A DNA stretch of 56,532 bases from the NCBI GenBank assembly GCA_937873175.1, contig CALMVT010000434.1, positions 19,603-76,134 on the forward strand, given 5' to 3'. This stretch comes from an uncultured Acetobacteraceae bacterium (GTDB taxonomy: Bacteria > Pseudomonadota > Alphaproteobacteria > Acetobacterales > Acetobacteraceae). This document shows, in pieces, positions 16,959 to 30,763 of this stretch. The translations under genes and the position numbers were made by a program. The notes beneath the pieces were generated by a model. It did no database searches. It worked only from the letters and a program-made list of their open reading frames with translations, and was not told the origin of the DNA. Within the stretch, counting starts at the first letter, position 1. Every line of letters starts with the position of its first letter.

Positions 16959-18851
16959 TCAAGGTTGCGCCATGCTGTCCAGCAGAGTCCGGTTCACCAA
17001 AGGCTTGGCCTGCGTCCGCAGGGCAGCGGCGACCGTCAGCTCTATGTCTTGGCTGATGGCCTGGGTGAGTGCCGTGCGGATCTGCGCCGTGCCCAAAGGG
17101 TCGGCGGCCGCGTCGGGTGCCGCGATCTCGGCAAGCGACACGACGTAGAAGGTCTCCGGCGCCTCGATCATCGTCGTTTCGCCCGGCTTCAGGTTGAACA
17201 GCGGCTCGGTCATCTCCGTGGGCACGCCAGGGGTGGGCTGGGCGCGGGCCACCGGGGGCGTGCGCTCCAGGCGCAGCCCGGCAATTGTCGCGGCGTCATC
17301 CAGGCTCGACCCCGCCTGGGCCGCGGTCAGCAGCTTCGCTGCCGCGCGTTCCTGCTCCTTGCGCCGGGCGTCGCGCTCCCAGTCCTCGCGCAGTTGCGCT
17401 TCGACGGCGGCGAACGGCTTGCGGGCGGCGGGAGTGATGTCCTCGACGGATACGGCGAAGTAGGACTGGTCAGGCCCCTCGGTCATCCGCGCCGGCTCGT
17501 TCTTGCCGAGCGCGAAGGCCGCCGTCACCAGCGCCTGTTTCAGGGCCGGGGAGCCTGGGATGGGGGCAGGCTGGCCGGCGGGCGTATTGCCCTGGGCGTC
17601 CAGCGTGCCGGTCACCGCGGCGACGCCGAGGTCGCCCGGCAGGTCGTCAAGGCTGCCGCTGGCGGACAGCGCGTCCTCAAGCTTGTTGGCCCGCGCGTAA
17701 ACCTGGTCCAATGCGCGTTCCCGGGCCAGCTTCGCACGGATTTCGTCGGCGGACTGCGCCAAGGACCTCTCGCTGCCGGCCGTCACTCCCGTCACCCGGA
17801 ACACCTGCCAGCCGAGCGCCGACTGGATCGGGCCGGTCACCGTCTCGGCAGGGGCCGCGAACACGGCCTGGCCAAGCTCGGGGGCCGGGAACTCGGCCGG
17901 GGTCGCATTGTCCAGCGACGCCGCCGATGCGCCTGCAGCGGCGGCCGCCTTCTGCACTGCGTCCCAATCGGCGCCGGCGATCCAGGCGGTCGCGAGATCC
18001 TTGGCGTGCGTCTCGTCCTGCGCGACGACCACCTCGACCGAACGCTTCTCCGGGGACACGTACTCGGCCTTGTGCTGCTCGTAGTAGGCGCCGATGTCGG
18101 CGTCCGGCACTTCGATGTCGCGGGCCACGGTGTCGGGGGACAGGATCACCGCCTTGACCCGGCGGAACTCGGGCGCGCTGTAGCGGTCGCCGTTGTTATC
18201 ATAAGCGCGCTGCAGGTCGGCTTCGGTCGGCACGAGCGGCTCGGCGGCGGCGGCGAACGGCAACTCGACATACTGGGCGGTCCGAGTTTCGCGCTGAAAG
18301 GCGAACACCTGCGCGGTCAGCACCTCCGGCGGCGCCGCGCCGACCTGCACGGCCTCCATCAACTGCCGCTGACCGAGGTCGGAGCGCATAAGGTCAAGGA
18401 AGCGCGGCTCGGTCAGGTTGTTGTTGCGCAGCAGCGCCTCGAAGCGCGCGCGGTCGAAGGTGCCCCCGGCGCCGCGAAAGGCCGGGATGTCGAACACCGC
18501 GGCCCGCAGGGCCTCGTCCGGCACCACGATGCCCAAGCGGCTGACCTCGTTCTGGATGGCGGCCTGCACAATCAGCCGGTCCAGCACCTGCCCGGCGACG
18601 GCCTGGCGGATGGCGGGCGTCGGCTCGGTCTTGCCGCCCAACATGCGGCTCACCTGGGCGAGTTGGGTCCGCATCGCTTCTTGAAACTCGGGCGCCTCGA
18701 TCTTGCGGTCGCCGACCGTGGCAACAGCGCTGTCGCGGCCGACATTGCGCACGACATCGGCGATGCCCCACAATCCGAACGAGGCGATCAGCACGAGGAA
18801 GAAGGCCCGCGCGGCCCAGGTGCTGAGGAATCGGCGAAACAAGGAGAGCAT
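16959..18851 (-). CDS. ppiD: PpiD-like membrane-anchored peptidyl-prolyl isomerase (SurA_N/parvulin)
   Basis: Periplasmic folding factor anchored by one N-terminal membrane helix. From ATG at 18851 (MLSLFRRFLSTW) the protein is about 630 aa. Order: cytoplasmic stub, membrane segment ARAFFLVLIASFGLWGIADVV, a SurA_N-like chaperone region (GDRKIEAPEFQEAMRTQLAQ), then a parvulin-like region (SPEKRSVEVVVAQDETHAKD) and C-terminal coil. The parvulin part looks weakly conserved, so isomerase activity is inferred from the family. It leads the run ppiD-trpEGDC-moaC-moeA-lexA and is divergent from tpiA across 101 bases. Confidence 0.85.
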   Translation of the reverse strand: MLSLFRRFLSTWAARAFFLVLIASFGLWGIADVVRNVGRDSAVATVGDRKIEAPEFQEAMRTQLAQVSRMLGGKTEPTPAIRQAVAGQVLDRLIVQAAIQNEVSRLGIVVPDEALRAAVFDIPAFRGAGGTFDRARFEALLRNNNLTEPRFLDLMRSDLGQRQLMEAVQVGAAPPEVLTAQVFAFQRETRTAQYVELPFAAAAEPLVPTEADLQRAYDNNGDRYSAPEFRRVKAVILSPDTVARDIEVPDADIGAYYEQHKAEYVSPEKRSVEVVVAQDETHAKDLATAWIAGADWDAVQKAAAAAGASAASLDNATPAEFPAPELGQAVFAAPAETVTGPIQSALGWQVFRVTGVTAGSERSLAQSADEIRAKLARERALDQVYARANKLEDALSASGSLDDLPGDLGVAAVTGTLDAQGNTPAGQPAPIPGSPALKQALVTAAFALGKNEPARMTEGPDQSYFAVSVEDITPAARKPFAAVEAQLREDWERDARRKEQERAAAKLLTAAQAGSSLDDAATIAGLRLERTPPVARAQPTPGVPTEMTEPLFNLKPGETTMIEAPETFYVVSLAEIAAPDAAADPLGTAQIRTALTQAISQDIELTVAAALRTQAKPLVNRTLLDSMAQP

Positions 18852-18952
18852 GCGGTGCGTATCCAGTGTACGAGCCGGCACCATACGGAGGCTGCCGGAC
18901 TTTTGCCAGATGCGGGCGCCGGCTTGCGTTGGGGAAAAAAGGAGGACGCGCG

Positions 18953-19687
18953 TTGCGCCAACTGATCGCCGGGAACTGGAAGATGAACGGCTTGCGAGCC
19001 GATGCTGCCGTACTCGCGGCGGCGCTGGCGTTGGGGCTGGAGCGGCCTGCCAAGTGCGACGTGCTGGTTTGCCCGCCGGCGACCGTGCTGGCCGCGGTGG
19101 CCGACGCGCTGGCCGGCAGCGGCGTGATGGTGGGAGGGCAGGACTGCCACCCTGAACCTTCCGGCGCGCGCACTGGGGACGTGTCGGCGCCGATGCTGCG
19201 CGATGCGGGCGCCGCGTGGGTGATCCTTGGGCATTCGGAGCGTCGGCTAGGCTATAGCGAGTCGAATGCCCTGGTGCGGGAAAAGGCGTGCACCGCGGTG
19301 GCCGCCGGCCTGACGCCCATCGTATGTGTGGGGGAAACGGAGCAGCAGCGCCTGTCCGGCATCGCGGAAACCGTGGTGGCGGCGCAGATCGACGGCAGTG
19401 TGCCGCCGGGCTTTGCGGGGGTGGTCGCCTATGAGCCGATCTGGGCCATCGGCACCGGGCGGACCGCGTCCGAGGACGACATCGTGGCGATGCACCGCTG
19501 CATACGCAGCCAATTGACGGAAACCTTGGGGGAAGCCGGGGAGGGCCTACGCATCCTGTATGGCGGGTCGGTGAAGCCGGCCGGCGCTGCCGCCTTGCTC
19601 GTGCTGCCCGGGGTGGGCGGCGCGCTGGTGGGTGGCGCGAGCCTGGTGGCCGCAGACTTCCTCAGCATCGTGCGGGCGGCTGGCTAA
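18953..19687 (+). CDS. tpiA: Triosephosphate isomerase
   Basis: TpiA interconverts dihydroxyacetone phosphate and glyceraldehyde 3-phosphate. The ORF track begins 29 codons too early. A strong GGAGG at 18941-18945 lies 7 bases before a TTG at 18953, giving MRQLIAGNWKMNGLRADA and a normal 244-aa enzyme. The catalytic residues are visible: Lys in GNWKMNG, His in ILGHSERR, and Glu in VAYEPIWAIGTGRTA; the phosphate loops ILYGGSVKPAG and GALVGGASL follow. It is the first gene of the long plus-strand run and is divergent from ppiD. Confidence 0.96.
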   Translation: MRQLIAGNWKMNGLRADAAVLAAALALGLERPAKCDVLVCPPATVLAAVADALAGSGVMVGGQDCHPEPSGARTGDVSAPMLRDAGAAWVILGHSERRLGYSESNALVREKACTAVAAGLTPIVCVGETEQQRLSGIAETVVAAQIDGSVPPGFAGVVAYEPIWAIGTGRTASEDDIVAMHRCIRSQLTETLGEAGEGLRILYGGSVKPAGAAALLVLPGVGGALVGGASLVAADFLSIVRAAG

Positions 19688-19745
19688 GTCCGGGGCGCAA
19701 CAGTTCGTCTTTGCAATCGGGCCTTGCATCGCTAGAACGCGCGGC

Positions 19746-20096
19746 ATGACCACTGTTCTGCTGATTATCCATTTGTTCGTCACCCTGGCCCTGATCGGCG
19801 TCGTGCTGATCCAGCGGAGCGAGGGCGGCGGCTTAGGCATCGGTACGACGCAGGGCATGGGTGGCTTTATGTCCGGACGCGGCACCACGAATCTGCTGAC
19901 GCGCACGACGGCGATCCTGGGCACGACGTTCTTCGTGCTGTCATTGGCGCTCGCGTTGCTGAACCGCGGCACGGTCGGCGGCGGGCGGTCGCTGCTCGAC
20001 AGCCCGCCGGCGGCGGCCCCGGCCACTGCGCCGACCAGTGAGCCGGCGCCCACCCCGGCACCAGCGCCCAAGGGCCCGACGGTACCGACGAACTGA
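19746..20096 (+). CDS. secG: Preprotein translocase subunit SecG
   Basis: Small inner-membrane component of the SecYEG channel. From ATG at 19746 (MTTVLLIIHLFVTLALIGVV) the protein is about 116 aa. It has two hydrophobic helices flanking the conserved LIQRSEGGGLGIG and an RGTTNLLTRTTAILGTTFF segment, followed by an Ala/Pro-rich tail (PAAAPATAPTSEPAPTPAPA) common in alphaproteobacterial SecG. The ORF track extends 38 codons upstream into tpiA, without support. The tpiA-secG-pyrG order is conserved in many Alphaproteobacteria. Confidence 0.95.
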   Translation: MTTVLLIIHLFVTLALIGVVLIQRSEGGGLGIGTTQGMGGFMSGRGTTNLLTRTTAILGTTFFVLSLALALLNRGTVGGGRSLLDSPPAAAPATAPTSEPAPTPAPAPKGPTVPTN

Positions 20097-23933
<3,837 letters not shown>

Positions 23934-23993
23934 GGCATCGCATCCGTTGCCGAAACGAAGTATTCTGTGCGCGAAGCGGGCTAGGGGCATGCC

Positions 23994-24323
23994 ATGAGCT
24001 GGAGCGGGACATTGCGGCGGCAGGCAAAGGCGGCAGTTGCGCCGGCCGTGTTCCTGGGCCTTGCCGGGTATTTCGGCTGGAACGCCACGCAGGGTGCGCG
24101 GGGTTCGCAGGCTTATGCCGTGCGCCAGGAGCAATTGAAGGCGGTAGAGGCCGAGTTGCTCCGCGCCACGACGGAGCGCGACATGTGGGAACGCCGGGTC
24201 GCTGGGCTGCGAGACAAGCGGCTTGACCCTGACACGCTGGACGAGCGGGCGCGCGCCATGCTCAACGTTGCCGACCCGTCCGACGTCGTGATGCCGTATG
24301 GCGTGGGCAAGCGCCTGTTCTGA
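23994..24323 (+). CDS. ftsB: Septum formation initiator family protein (FtsB/DivIC-like)
   Basis: Small bitopic division protein of 109 aa. One hydrophobic helix (VAPAVFLGLAGYFGWNA) is followed by a charged heptad-like coiled coil (RQEQLKAVEAELLRATTERD) and the conserved segment LRDKRLDPDTLDERARAMLN, with DPSDVVMPYG at the end. FtsB-type proteins join FtsL and FtsQ in the divisome. The position between eno and pdhA is the usual alphaproteobacterial location, which supports the assignment more than the low sequence conservation does. Confidence 0.85.
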   Translation: MSWSGTLRRQAKAAVAPAVFLGLAGYFGWNATQGARGSQAYAVRQEQLKAVEAELLRATTERDMWERRVAGLRDKRLDPDTLDERARAMLNVADPSDVVMPYGVGKRLF

Positions 24324-24475
24324 CCAGGGTCGGCGTCGAGGCTTGCCGGGTTTTGGCTGAGCGACGGCCTCTATTGCATTGCACAACAAGAGTTCTTTGG
24401 TCAGCGGACTTGTCGTGATCAAGCACGGTCGCTAGGTGTTGGACACATACCCTACGTCCGACAGGAGCGACGCGC
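24324..24475 (+). promoter_or_regulatory. Leader region upstream of the pyruvate dehydrogenase operon
   Basis: This 152-base spacer is the longest gap within the 18953-32324 run and probably holds the pdh promoter. It contains TTGCATTGCACAA at 24374-24386, in which TGC-ATT-GCA (24375-24383) has the TGC-N3-GCA form reported for PhaR-type regulators. The ribosome-binding site AGGAG lies just before the pdhA ATG. I could not identify an unambiguous -35/-10 pair. Confidence 0.4.
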
Positions 24476-25525
24476 ATGGCGCAGGCAGCCGAGACACGGA
24501 AGCGCGGCAAAGACTCTGAGTCCTCGAATTCTGTGACGTCCCAGCCTCCTGCCACCAACCAGGCCATGAGCCGGGAACAACTCGTCAAGGCTTACGGCGA
24601 CATGCTGCTGATCCGGCGGTTCGAGGAGAAAGCCGGACAGCTTTATGGCATGGGCCTGATCGGCGGTTTCTGTCACCTTTACATCGGGCAGGAAGCCGTA
24701 GTGGTCGGCATTCAAATGGCGTTGTCCGAGGGCGATCAGGTGATCACGTCATATCGCGACCACGGCCACATGCTGGCGACCGGCATGGAGCCGCGCGGCG
24801 TCATGGCGGAACTGACCGGGCGCAGTGGCGGCTATTCCAAGGGCAAGGGCGGCTCCATGCACATGTTCAGCAAAGAGAAACGCTTCTTCGGCGGCCATGG
24901 CATCGTGGGTGCGCAGGTGAGCCTGGGCACAGGGCTTGCAATGGCGAACTGGTATCGCGGCAACGACCGGGTATGCGCCACGTATTTCGGCGACGGCGCA
25001 TCGAGTCAGGGCCAGGTTTATGAAAGCTTTAACCTGGCAGCGCTGATGAAGCTGCCCTGCATCTACGTCATCGAGAACAACAAGTATGGCATGGGTACCA
25101 GCTTGGAGCGCGCCTCGGCATCGCATGACCTTTCGGTCAACGGGGCGCCTTGGAGCATCCCTGGCGCCAAGGTTGACGGCATGGACGTGACGGCGGTCAA
25201 GGCGGCTGCGGACGTGGCCGTGGCGCATTGCCGGTCCGGCGCCGGGCCCTACTTGATGGAGGTCCAGACCTATCGCTACCGCGGCCATTCCATGTCGGAC
25301 CCGGCCAAATACCGCACCCGCGATGAGGTGCAGAAGATGCGCACCGAGCGGGATTGCATTGAGGCGGTGCGACACCTGCTGGAAGCGGCCGGCATGGGCG
25401 AGGACGAGTTCAAGGCGATTGATGCCGCCGTAAAGGCCCGCGTCCAGGAGGCGGCCGACTTCGCGCAAAGCAGCCCTGAGCCGGACGAGCGCGAACTGTG
25501 GACCGACGTTCTGGTTGAGGGCTGA
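24476..25525 (+). CDS. pdhA: Pyruvate dehydrogenase E1 component, alpha subunit
   Basis: Thiamine-diphosphate-dependent alpha subunit of the heterotetrameric E1 that decarboxylates pyruvate. The 349-aa protein has a charged N-terminal extension, then [33 protein letters not shown], the [11 protein letters not shown] segment and the cofactor motif [15 protein letters not shown], ending around [14 protein letters not shown] at 24476 is preceded by AGGAG. It opens the operon pdhA-pdhB-pdhC-lpdA, followed by lipA which supplies the lipoyl cofactor. Confidence 0.97.
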   Translation: MAQAAETRKRGKDSESSNSVTSQPPATNQAMSREQLVKAYGDMLLIRRFEEKAGQLYGMGLIGGFCHLYIGQEAVVVGIQMALSEGDQVITSYRDHGHMLATGMEPRGVMAELTGRSGGYSKGKGGSMHMFSKEKRFFGGHGIVGAQVSLGTGLAMANWYRGNDRVCATYFGDGASSQGQVYESFNLAALMKLPCIYVIENNKYGMGTSLERASASHDLSVNGAPWSIPGAKVDGMDVTAVKAAADVAVAHCRSGAGPYLMEVQTYRYRGHSMSDPAKYRTRDEVQKMRTERDCIEAVRHLLEAAGMGEDEFKAIDAAVKARVQEAADFAQSSPEPDERELWTDVLVEG

Positions 25526-25529
25526 AGGC

Positions 25530-26915
25530 GTGAGCACGCAGATTCTGATGCCGGCGCTGTCGCCAACCATGACAGAAGGCAAGTTGGCCCGCTGGCTGAA
25601 GAAGGTGGGCGAGGATGTGCGCGCCGGCGACGTGATCGCGGAGATTGAGACGGACAAGGCCACCATGGAAGTGGAGGCTGTGGACGAGGGCAAACTGTCA
25701 CAGATCCTGGTTGAGGAAGGCACTGACGGCGTCGCGGTGAACACGCCGATCGCGACCCTGTCAGCCGATGGCGAAGCGGCAAGCGAGACTGGAGCCAAGC
25801 CCGGTGCGCCTGCGCCCACGGCGGCGAAGCAGCCCGCGCCGGAACCGTTGGAGGATCGCAAAGTCGTTGCCGACAAGGCCGTGGCGGCGCAGGTCACGCC
25901 GGCCTCGACCGCGGCCGCCCCGGAGCGCGATTGGGGGCCGACCAAGCCCATGACTGTGCGGGAAGCGTTGCGCGACGCCATGGCGGCCGAGATGCGCGCC
26001 GATGACCGCGTGTTCCTGCTCGGCGAGGAGGTCGCGCAGTATCAGGGCGCCTACAAGATCAGCCAGGGCCTGCTGGATGAGTTCGGCCCGCGGCGCATCA
26101 TCGACACGCCAATCACCGAGCACGGCTTCACCGGCATGGCGGTAGGCGCCGCGATGGACGGGCTGCGGCCCATCGTCGAGTTCATGACCTTCAACTTCGC
26201 CATGCAAGCCATCGACCAGATCATCAATTCGGCCGCCAAGACGCTGTACATGTCGGGCGGCCAGATGGGGTGCCCCATCGTGTTCCGCGGGCCGAACGGC
26301 GCCGCGTCCCGGGTGGCGGCGCAGCACAGCCAGGATTACGCCTCGTGGTATGCGCACTGCCCCGGCCTCAAGGTGGTGGCGCCTTGGTCGGCGGCAGACG
26401 CCAAAGGCCTGCTTCGGACAGCGATCCGTGACCCGAACCCGGTGATCGTGCTGGAGAATGAAATTCTCTACGGGCAAACCTTTGAGTGCCCGACCGACGA
26501 GGGCTTTACCGTGCCCATCGGCAAGGCCAAGGTCGAGCGGACCGGCAAGCACGTCACCATCGTCGCATACAGCATTATGGTTGGCGTGGCGATGAAGGCA
26601 GCGGAAACCCTAGCGGAGCAGGGGATCGAAGCCGAGGTGATCAACCTGCGCAGCCTGCGCCCGCTGGACACCGCGGCCATCGTCGAAAGCGTGAAAAAGA
26701 CGAACCGAGTGGTGACGGTCGAGGAGGGCTGGCCCTATGCCGGCATCGGCGCCGAGATCGCCATGCAGGTGATCGAGCATTGCTTTGACTGGCTCGATGC
26801 GCCGCCGGTGCGGGTGCATGGGCTGGACATCCCCCTCCCTTACGCCGCGAACCTGGAGAAGCTGGCGCTGCCGCAGCCGCCCTGGGTGGTTGATGCCGTG
26901 AAGAAGATTGTCTGA
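25530..26915 (+). CDS. pdhB: Pyruvate dehydrogenase E1 component, beta subunit, with N-terminal lipoyl domain
   Basis: Beta subunit of E1, about 461 aa from GTG at 25530 ([20 protein letters not shown]). The first ~80 residues form a lipoyl domain with its modifiable lysine in [11 protein letters not shown] (about residue 43). An Ala/Pro-rich linker follows, then the transketolase-like domain ([56 protein letters not shown]) and the C-terminal domain ([14 protein letters not shown]). A lipoyl domain on E1-beta is a known alphaproteobacterial feature. This domain resembles that of the adjacent pdhC strongly, also at the DNA level. Confidence 0.96.
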   Translation: MSTQILMPALSPTMTEGKLARWLKKVGEDVRAGDVIAEIETDKATMEVEAVDEGKLSQILVEEGTDGVAVNTPIATLSADGEAASETGAKPGAPAPTAAKQPAPEPLEDRKVVADKAVAAQVTPASTAAAPERDWGPTKPMTVREALRDAMAAEMRADDRVFLLGEEVAQYQGAYKISQGLLDEFGPRRIIDTPITEHGFTGMAVGAAMDGLRPIVEFMTFNFAMQAIDQIINSAAKTLYMSGGQMGCPIVFRGPNGAASRVAAQHSQDYASWYAHCPGLKVVAPWSAADAKGLLRTAIRDPNPVIVLENEILYGQTFECPTDEGFTVPIGKAKVERTGKHVTIVAYSIMVGVAMKAAETLAEQGIEAEVINLRSLRPLDTAAIVESVKKTNRVVTVEEGWPYAGIGAEIAMQVIEHCFDWLDAPPVRVHGLDIPLPYAANLEKLALPQPPWVVDAVKKIV

Positions 26916-26928
26916 GGGAGCGCGCAGC

Positions 26929-28296
26929 ATGGCGACGAATATCCTGATGCCGGCGCTCTCGCCGACGATGACCGAGGGCACGCTGGCCCGTTGGCTGAAG
27001 AAGGAGGGCGACGACGTCCGCGCCGGCGACGTGATCGCGGAGATCGAGACGGACAAGGCCACCATGGAAGTGGAAGCCGTCGATGAGGGCGTGCTGAGCA
27101 AGATCCTCGTGCCGGATGGCACCGCCGGGGTGAAGGTGAACGAGCCGATCGCCGTGCTAGCTGGGGACGGAGAGGACGCGGCTGCGCCGGCACCCGAAGC
27201 GCCGCCAGCCCAGGCTCCGGCCGCGCAAACCCCGGCAGCGCAAACCCCGGCAGCGCAAGCCCTGGTTGCTGCGCCTGTCCCAGCCGCCACGCCGGCACCC
27301 AGGGCGAACGGCCATGACCCTGCGTCCGGGCATGAGGGCGAGCGGGTCTTTGCCTCGCCGCTGGCCCGGCGCATGGCCAAGCAGGCCAACATCGACCTGG
27401 CATCCATCAAAGGCTCTGGCCCGAACGGCCGCATCATCCGCGCCGACATTGAGGCGCGAAAGGCGCCGGGCACGCCGCAGCCTTCGCCCGTTGAGGCGGA
27501 GGCGGGCGCCAGGGAGGCCGAGGCCGCCCCGCCGCCGGTGCAGCAGGCCAAGCCGGAAGCAAAGCCCGCACCGAAGCCCGCGGCGGCACCGGTCACGGCG
27601 CCGCACCAACTCGTACCGAACTCGACGATGCGGAAGGTGATCGCGCGGCGCTTGCTGGAAAGCCATCAGCTTGTGCCGAACTTCTACGTCACGATGGACG
27701 TGGAGATCGACGCATTGCTGAAGCTGCGCGCCGAGTTGAACGCGCGGGCACCGAAGGACGGACCCGGCGCGTTTAAGCTCTCGGTCAACGACCTGGTTAT
27801 CAAGGCCGCCGCGGCGGCGCTCCGCCGGGTGCCGAAGGTGAATGCGACCTTCACCGAGGACGCGACCATCCTGTATGACGACATCGACATCAGCGTAGCG
27901 GTGTCGATGCCGGACGGGCTGATCACGCCGATTGTGCGCAAGGCCGACCAGAAGGGGTTGGCCGCGATCAGCAACGAGATGAAGGACCTGGGCGCCCGTG
28001 CCAAGTCCGGCAAGCTGAAGCCAGAGGAGTTCCAGGGCGGCAGCTTCTCGATCTCCAACCTGGGCATGTTCGGCGTGAAGCAGTTCACGGCCATCATCAA
28101 CCCGCCGCAGGCCGCGATCCTGGCGGTGGGTGCCGGGGAGAAGCGCCCAGTGGTAAAGGAGGGCGCGCTTGCGGTCGCCACGGTGATGACGTGCACGCTG
28201 AGCGTGGATCACCGGGTCGCGGACGGGGCGCTTGGCGCCGAATGGATGGCCGTGTTCAAGGGCATCGTCGAGGACCCGCTCAGCCTGATGCTGTAG
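26929..28296 (+). CDS. pdhC: Dihydrolipoamide acetyltransferase (pyruvate dehydrogenase E2)
   Basis: E2 core of the pyruvate dehydrogenase complex, transferring acetyl from lipoamide to CoA. From ATG at 26929 behind GAGGGAG the protein is about 455 aa. Order: one lipoyl domain ([15 protein letters not shown], lysine in [11 protein letters not shown]), an Ala/Pro-rich swinging linker containing a 15-base tandem repeat, the E1/E3-binding domain ([35 protein letters not shown]), a second linker, and the catalytic domain ending with [14 protein letters not shown], whose His and Asp are catalytic. Confidence 0.97.
   Translation: MATNILMPALSPTMTEGTLARWLKKEGDDVRAGDVIAEIETDKATMEVEAVDEGVLSKILVPDGTAGVKVNEPIAVLAGDGEDAAAPAPEAPPAQAPAAQTPAAQTPAAQALVAAPVPAATPAPRANGHDPASGHEGERVFASPLARRMAKQANIDLASIKGSGPNGRIIRADIEARKAPGTPQPSPVEAEAGAREAEAAPPPVQQAKPEAKPAPKPAAAPVTAPHQLVPNSTMRKVIARRLLESHQLVPNFYVTMDVEIDALLKLRAELNARAPKDGPGAFKLSVNDLVIKAAAAALRRVPKVNATFTEDATILYDDIDISVAVSMPDGLITPIVRKADQKGLAAISNEMKDLGARAKSGKLKPEEFQGGSFSISNLGMFGVKQFTAIINPPQAAILAVGAGEKRPVVKEGALAVATVMTCTLSVDHRVADGALGAEWMAVFKGIVEDPLSLML
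27223..27267 (+). repeat. 15-base tandem repeat in the pdhC linker
   Basis: Two exact copies of GCGCAAACCCCGGCA (27223-27237, 27238-27252) are followed by a third diverged copy (27253-27267). They encode AQTPA-like units of the flexible Ala/Pro linker between the lipoyl and subunit-binding domains. The copy number is likely to vary between strains. Confidence 0.85.
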
Positions 28297-28318
28297 GCCA
28301 ACGCTTTAGGATCGTTTG

Positions 28319-29716
28319 ATGGAAAGCAAATTCGATGTGGTCGTCGTCGGGGGAGGCCCCGGCGGTTACGTCGCGGCGATCCGCGCCGCCCAGCTCGGCA
28401 TGAAGGCCGCCGTGGTGGAACGGGAGCACCTGGGCGGCATATGCCTGAACTGGGGCTGCATCCCGACCAAGGCGTTGCTGCGCTCGTCCGAGATCAACCA
28501 TCTGCTGCACAATCTCGGCGAGTTCGGCTTCAGCGCGGAGAACGTGCAGTTCGACTTGCCGAAGATCGTGACCCGTTCGCGCAAGGTTGCCAAGCAATTG
28601 GCAGGCGGCGTCGGGCACCTCCTGAAAAAGAACAAGGTCGCGGTGTTCGAAGGCGCAGCGAAGCTTGCGGGCAAGCATACCCTGGGCGTGACCAAGGATG
28701 GCAAGGAGGTTGCGACGCTCACAGCGCCGCATATCGTTCTGGCGACCGGCGCGCGGGCGCGGCAACTGCCGGGGATGGAAGGCGACGGCAAGCTGATCTG
28801 GACCTATCGCGAAGCCATGGTGCCGCCCAGCATGCCGAAGTCGCTGCTGGTGGTCGGCTCCGGCGCGATCGGCATCGAGTTCGCGAGCTTCTACCGCAAC
28901 ATGGGTGCCGAGGTGACGGTTGTGGAAATGCTCGACCGCATCCTGCCGGTCGAGGACGAGGAGATCAGCGCGTTTGCCCGCAAGTCGTTCGAGAAGCAAG
29001 GGATCAAGATCCTGACCTCGGCCAAGACGACCAAGGTGCAAAAGAACGGGGACAGCGTGACGGCCACGGTCGAGGCTGGGGGCAAGGCGCAGGACATCAC
29101 CGTGGACCGGGTGATCTCCGCGGTAGGCATCGTCGGCAACGTCGAGGACCTGGGGCTGGAAGGCACCGGCGTCAAAGTGGAGCGCGGCCACATCGTCATC
29201 GACGAGTACTGCCGCACCGGGGAGGCCGGCATCTATGCGATCGGTGACGTGACGGGCGCGCCGTGGCTGGCGCACAAGGCAAGCCATGAGGGCGTGATCT
29301 GCATCGAGAGCATCGCCCGGCAGAACGACGTGAAGCCGCTGAACGTCGGCAACATCCCCGGCTGCACCTACAGCCGCCCGCAGATCGCCTCTGTCGGCAT
29401 GACGGAAACCCGGGCCAAGGCAGCCGGGCATGAAGTCCGCATCGGGCGCTTCCCATTCATCGGCAATGGTAAGGCGATCTCGATGGGCGAGCCGGAAGGC
29501 ATGGTGAAGGTCGTATTCGACTCGAAATCCGGCGAATTGCTGGGCGCGCACATGGTGGGCGCCGAAGTTACGGAAATGATCCAGGGCTATGCGGTCGCCC
29601 GCACTCTGGAGACAACCGAGGTCGAGCTGATGCACACCGTTTTCCCGCACCCGACGGTCAGCGAGACGATGCACGAGGCGGTGCTGGACGCCTACGGCCG
29701 GGCGATCCACTTCTGA
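28319..29716 (+). CDS. lpdA: Dihydrolipoamide dehydrogenase (E3)
   Basis: FAD-dependent disulfide oxidoreductase that reoxidises dihydrolipoamide with NAD+. ATG at 28319 gives about 465 aa starting [20 protein letters not shown]. The redox-active disulfide is in [16 protein letters not shown], the NAD-binding glycine motif is [15 protein letters not shown], the second FAD motif is [18 protein letters not shown], and the C-terminal catalytic His-Glu pair is in [12 protein letters not shown]. No lipoyl domain is fused to it, unlike some E3 proteins. It follows pdhC after 22 bases and is the E3 of this complex. Confidence 0.98.
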   Translation: MESKFDVVVVGGGPGGYVAAIRAAQLGMKAAVVEREHLGGICLNWGCIPTKALLRSSEINHLLHNLGEFGFSAENVQFDLPKIVTRSRKVAKQLAGGVGHLLKKNKVAVFEGAAKLAGKHTLGVTKDGKEVATLTAPHIVLATGARARQLPGMEGDGKLIWTYREAMVPPSMPKSLLVVGSGAIGIEFASFYRNMGAEVTVVEMLDRILPVEDEEISAFARKSFEKQGIKILTSAKTTKVQKNGDSVTATVEAGGKAQDITVDRVISAVGIVGNVEDLGLEGTGVKVERGHIVIDEYCRTGEAGIYAIGDVTGAPWLAHKASHEGVICIESIARQNDVKPLNVGNIPGCTYSRPQIASVGMTETRAKAAGHEVRIGRFPFIGNGKAISMGEPEGMVKVVFDSKSGELLGAHMVGAEVTEMIQGYAVARTLETTEVELMHTVFPHPTVSETMHEAVLDAYGRAIHF

Positions 29717-29783
29717 GGCTTCGCTTGACGGGTGGGCTGGTCCCATCCACTTGAATGTTTCTGTTTTTGTGCCGGGAGGCCGC

Positions 29784-30761
29784 ATGGCGTCGCGTATCGT
29801 GGTCGATCACCGCCGGGCCGTGCCGGGCATGGCCCGGCATCCGGAAAAGGCAAACCGCCCGGACAATCCGATCCAGCGCAAGCCCGACTGGATACGGGTC
29901 AAGGCACCCAACCACCCGACATACCATGAGACCCGGACGCTGATGCGCGAGAACCGGCTGGTGACGGTTTGCGAAGAGGCGGCTTGTCCCAATATCGGCG
30001 AGTGCTGGTCGCAGCGCCATGCGACGATGATGATCATGGGTGACACCTGCACCCGCGCCTGCAGCTTCTGCAACGTTCGGACTGGCCAGCCGGAAGCGCT
30101 CGACGCGGACGAGCCGCGGCGGGTGGCGGACGCGGTGGCGAAGCTGGGGCTGCGGCACGTGGTCATCACGTCGGTGGACCGGGACGACCTACGCGACGGC
30201 GGCGCCAGGCATTTCGCCGCGGTGATCCGCGCCATCCGCACAGCGGCGCCGGGCACGACGATCGAGGTCTTAACGCCTGATTTCCTGCGCAAGCCCGGCG
30301 GGCTCGAGGTGGTGGCGGAGGCGCAGCCCGACGTGTTCAACCACAACTTGGAGACGGTTCCGCGGCTTTACACGACCATTCGGCCCGGCGCGCGATACTA
30401 CCAGTCGCTCCGGTTGCTGGACCGGGTAAAGATGGTAGACTCGACGGTCTTCACCAAATCCGGGCTGATGCTCGGGCTGGGGGAGCAGCGCGCCGAGGTC
30501 ATGCAGGTCATGGATGACCTGCGGGTGGCCGATGTCGATTTCCTGACCCTGGGCCAATACCTGCAGCCCACGGTGAAGCATGCGGCGGTGGACCGCTTCG
30601 TGCCGCCGGAGGAGTTTGCAGATTATGCCGCAATGGCCCGCGCAAAAGGATTTCTGATGGTAAGCGCCACGCCGTTGACCCGCAGTTCGTATCATGCGGA
30701 CGCGGATTTCGCGCAGTTGCGCGATGCTCGTGCCAAGCAACTCGCGCTGGTGGCTGCCTAG
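29784..30761 (+). CDS. lipA: Lipoyl synthase
   Basis: Radical SAM enzyme that inserts two sulfurs into protein-bound octanoyl groups. The ATG at 29784 behind GGGAGG gives about 325 aa ([11 protein letters not shown]). The N-terminal auxiliary iron-sulfur cysteines lie in [12 protein letters not shown], and the SAM-cluster motif is CTRACSFC. Further motifs are [27 protein letters not shown] and [10 protein letters not shown]. It lies immediately downstream of the pyruvate dehydrogenase genes whose two lipoyl domains it would modify. Confidence 0.97.
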   Translation: MASRIVVDHRRAVPGMARHPEKANRPDNPIQRKPDWIRVKAPNHPTYHETRTLMRENRLVTVCEEAACPNIGECWSQRHATMMIMGDTCTRACSFCNVRTGQPEALDADEPRRVADAVAKLGLRHVVITSVDRDDLRDGGARHFAAVIRAIRTAAPGTTIEVLTPDFLRKPGGLEVVAEAQPDVFNHNLETVPRLYTTIRPGARYYQSLRLLDRVKMVDSTVFTKSGLMLGLGEQRAEVMQVMDDLRVADVDFLTLGQYLQPTVKHAAVDRFVPPEEFADYAAMARAKGFLMVSATPLTRSSYHADADFAQLRDARAKQLALVAA

Positions 30762-30763
30762 CC

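Noticed and set aside
16869-18965. 698-aa plus-strand ORF opposite ppiD
   Set aside because: Shadow of ppiD; low-complexity composition and no domain.
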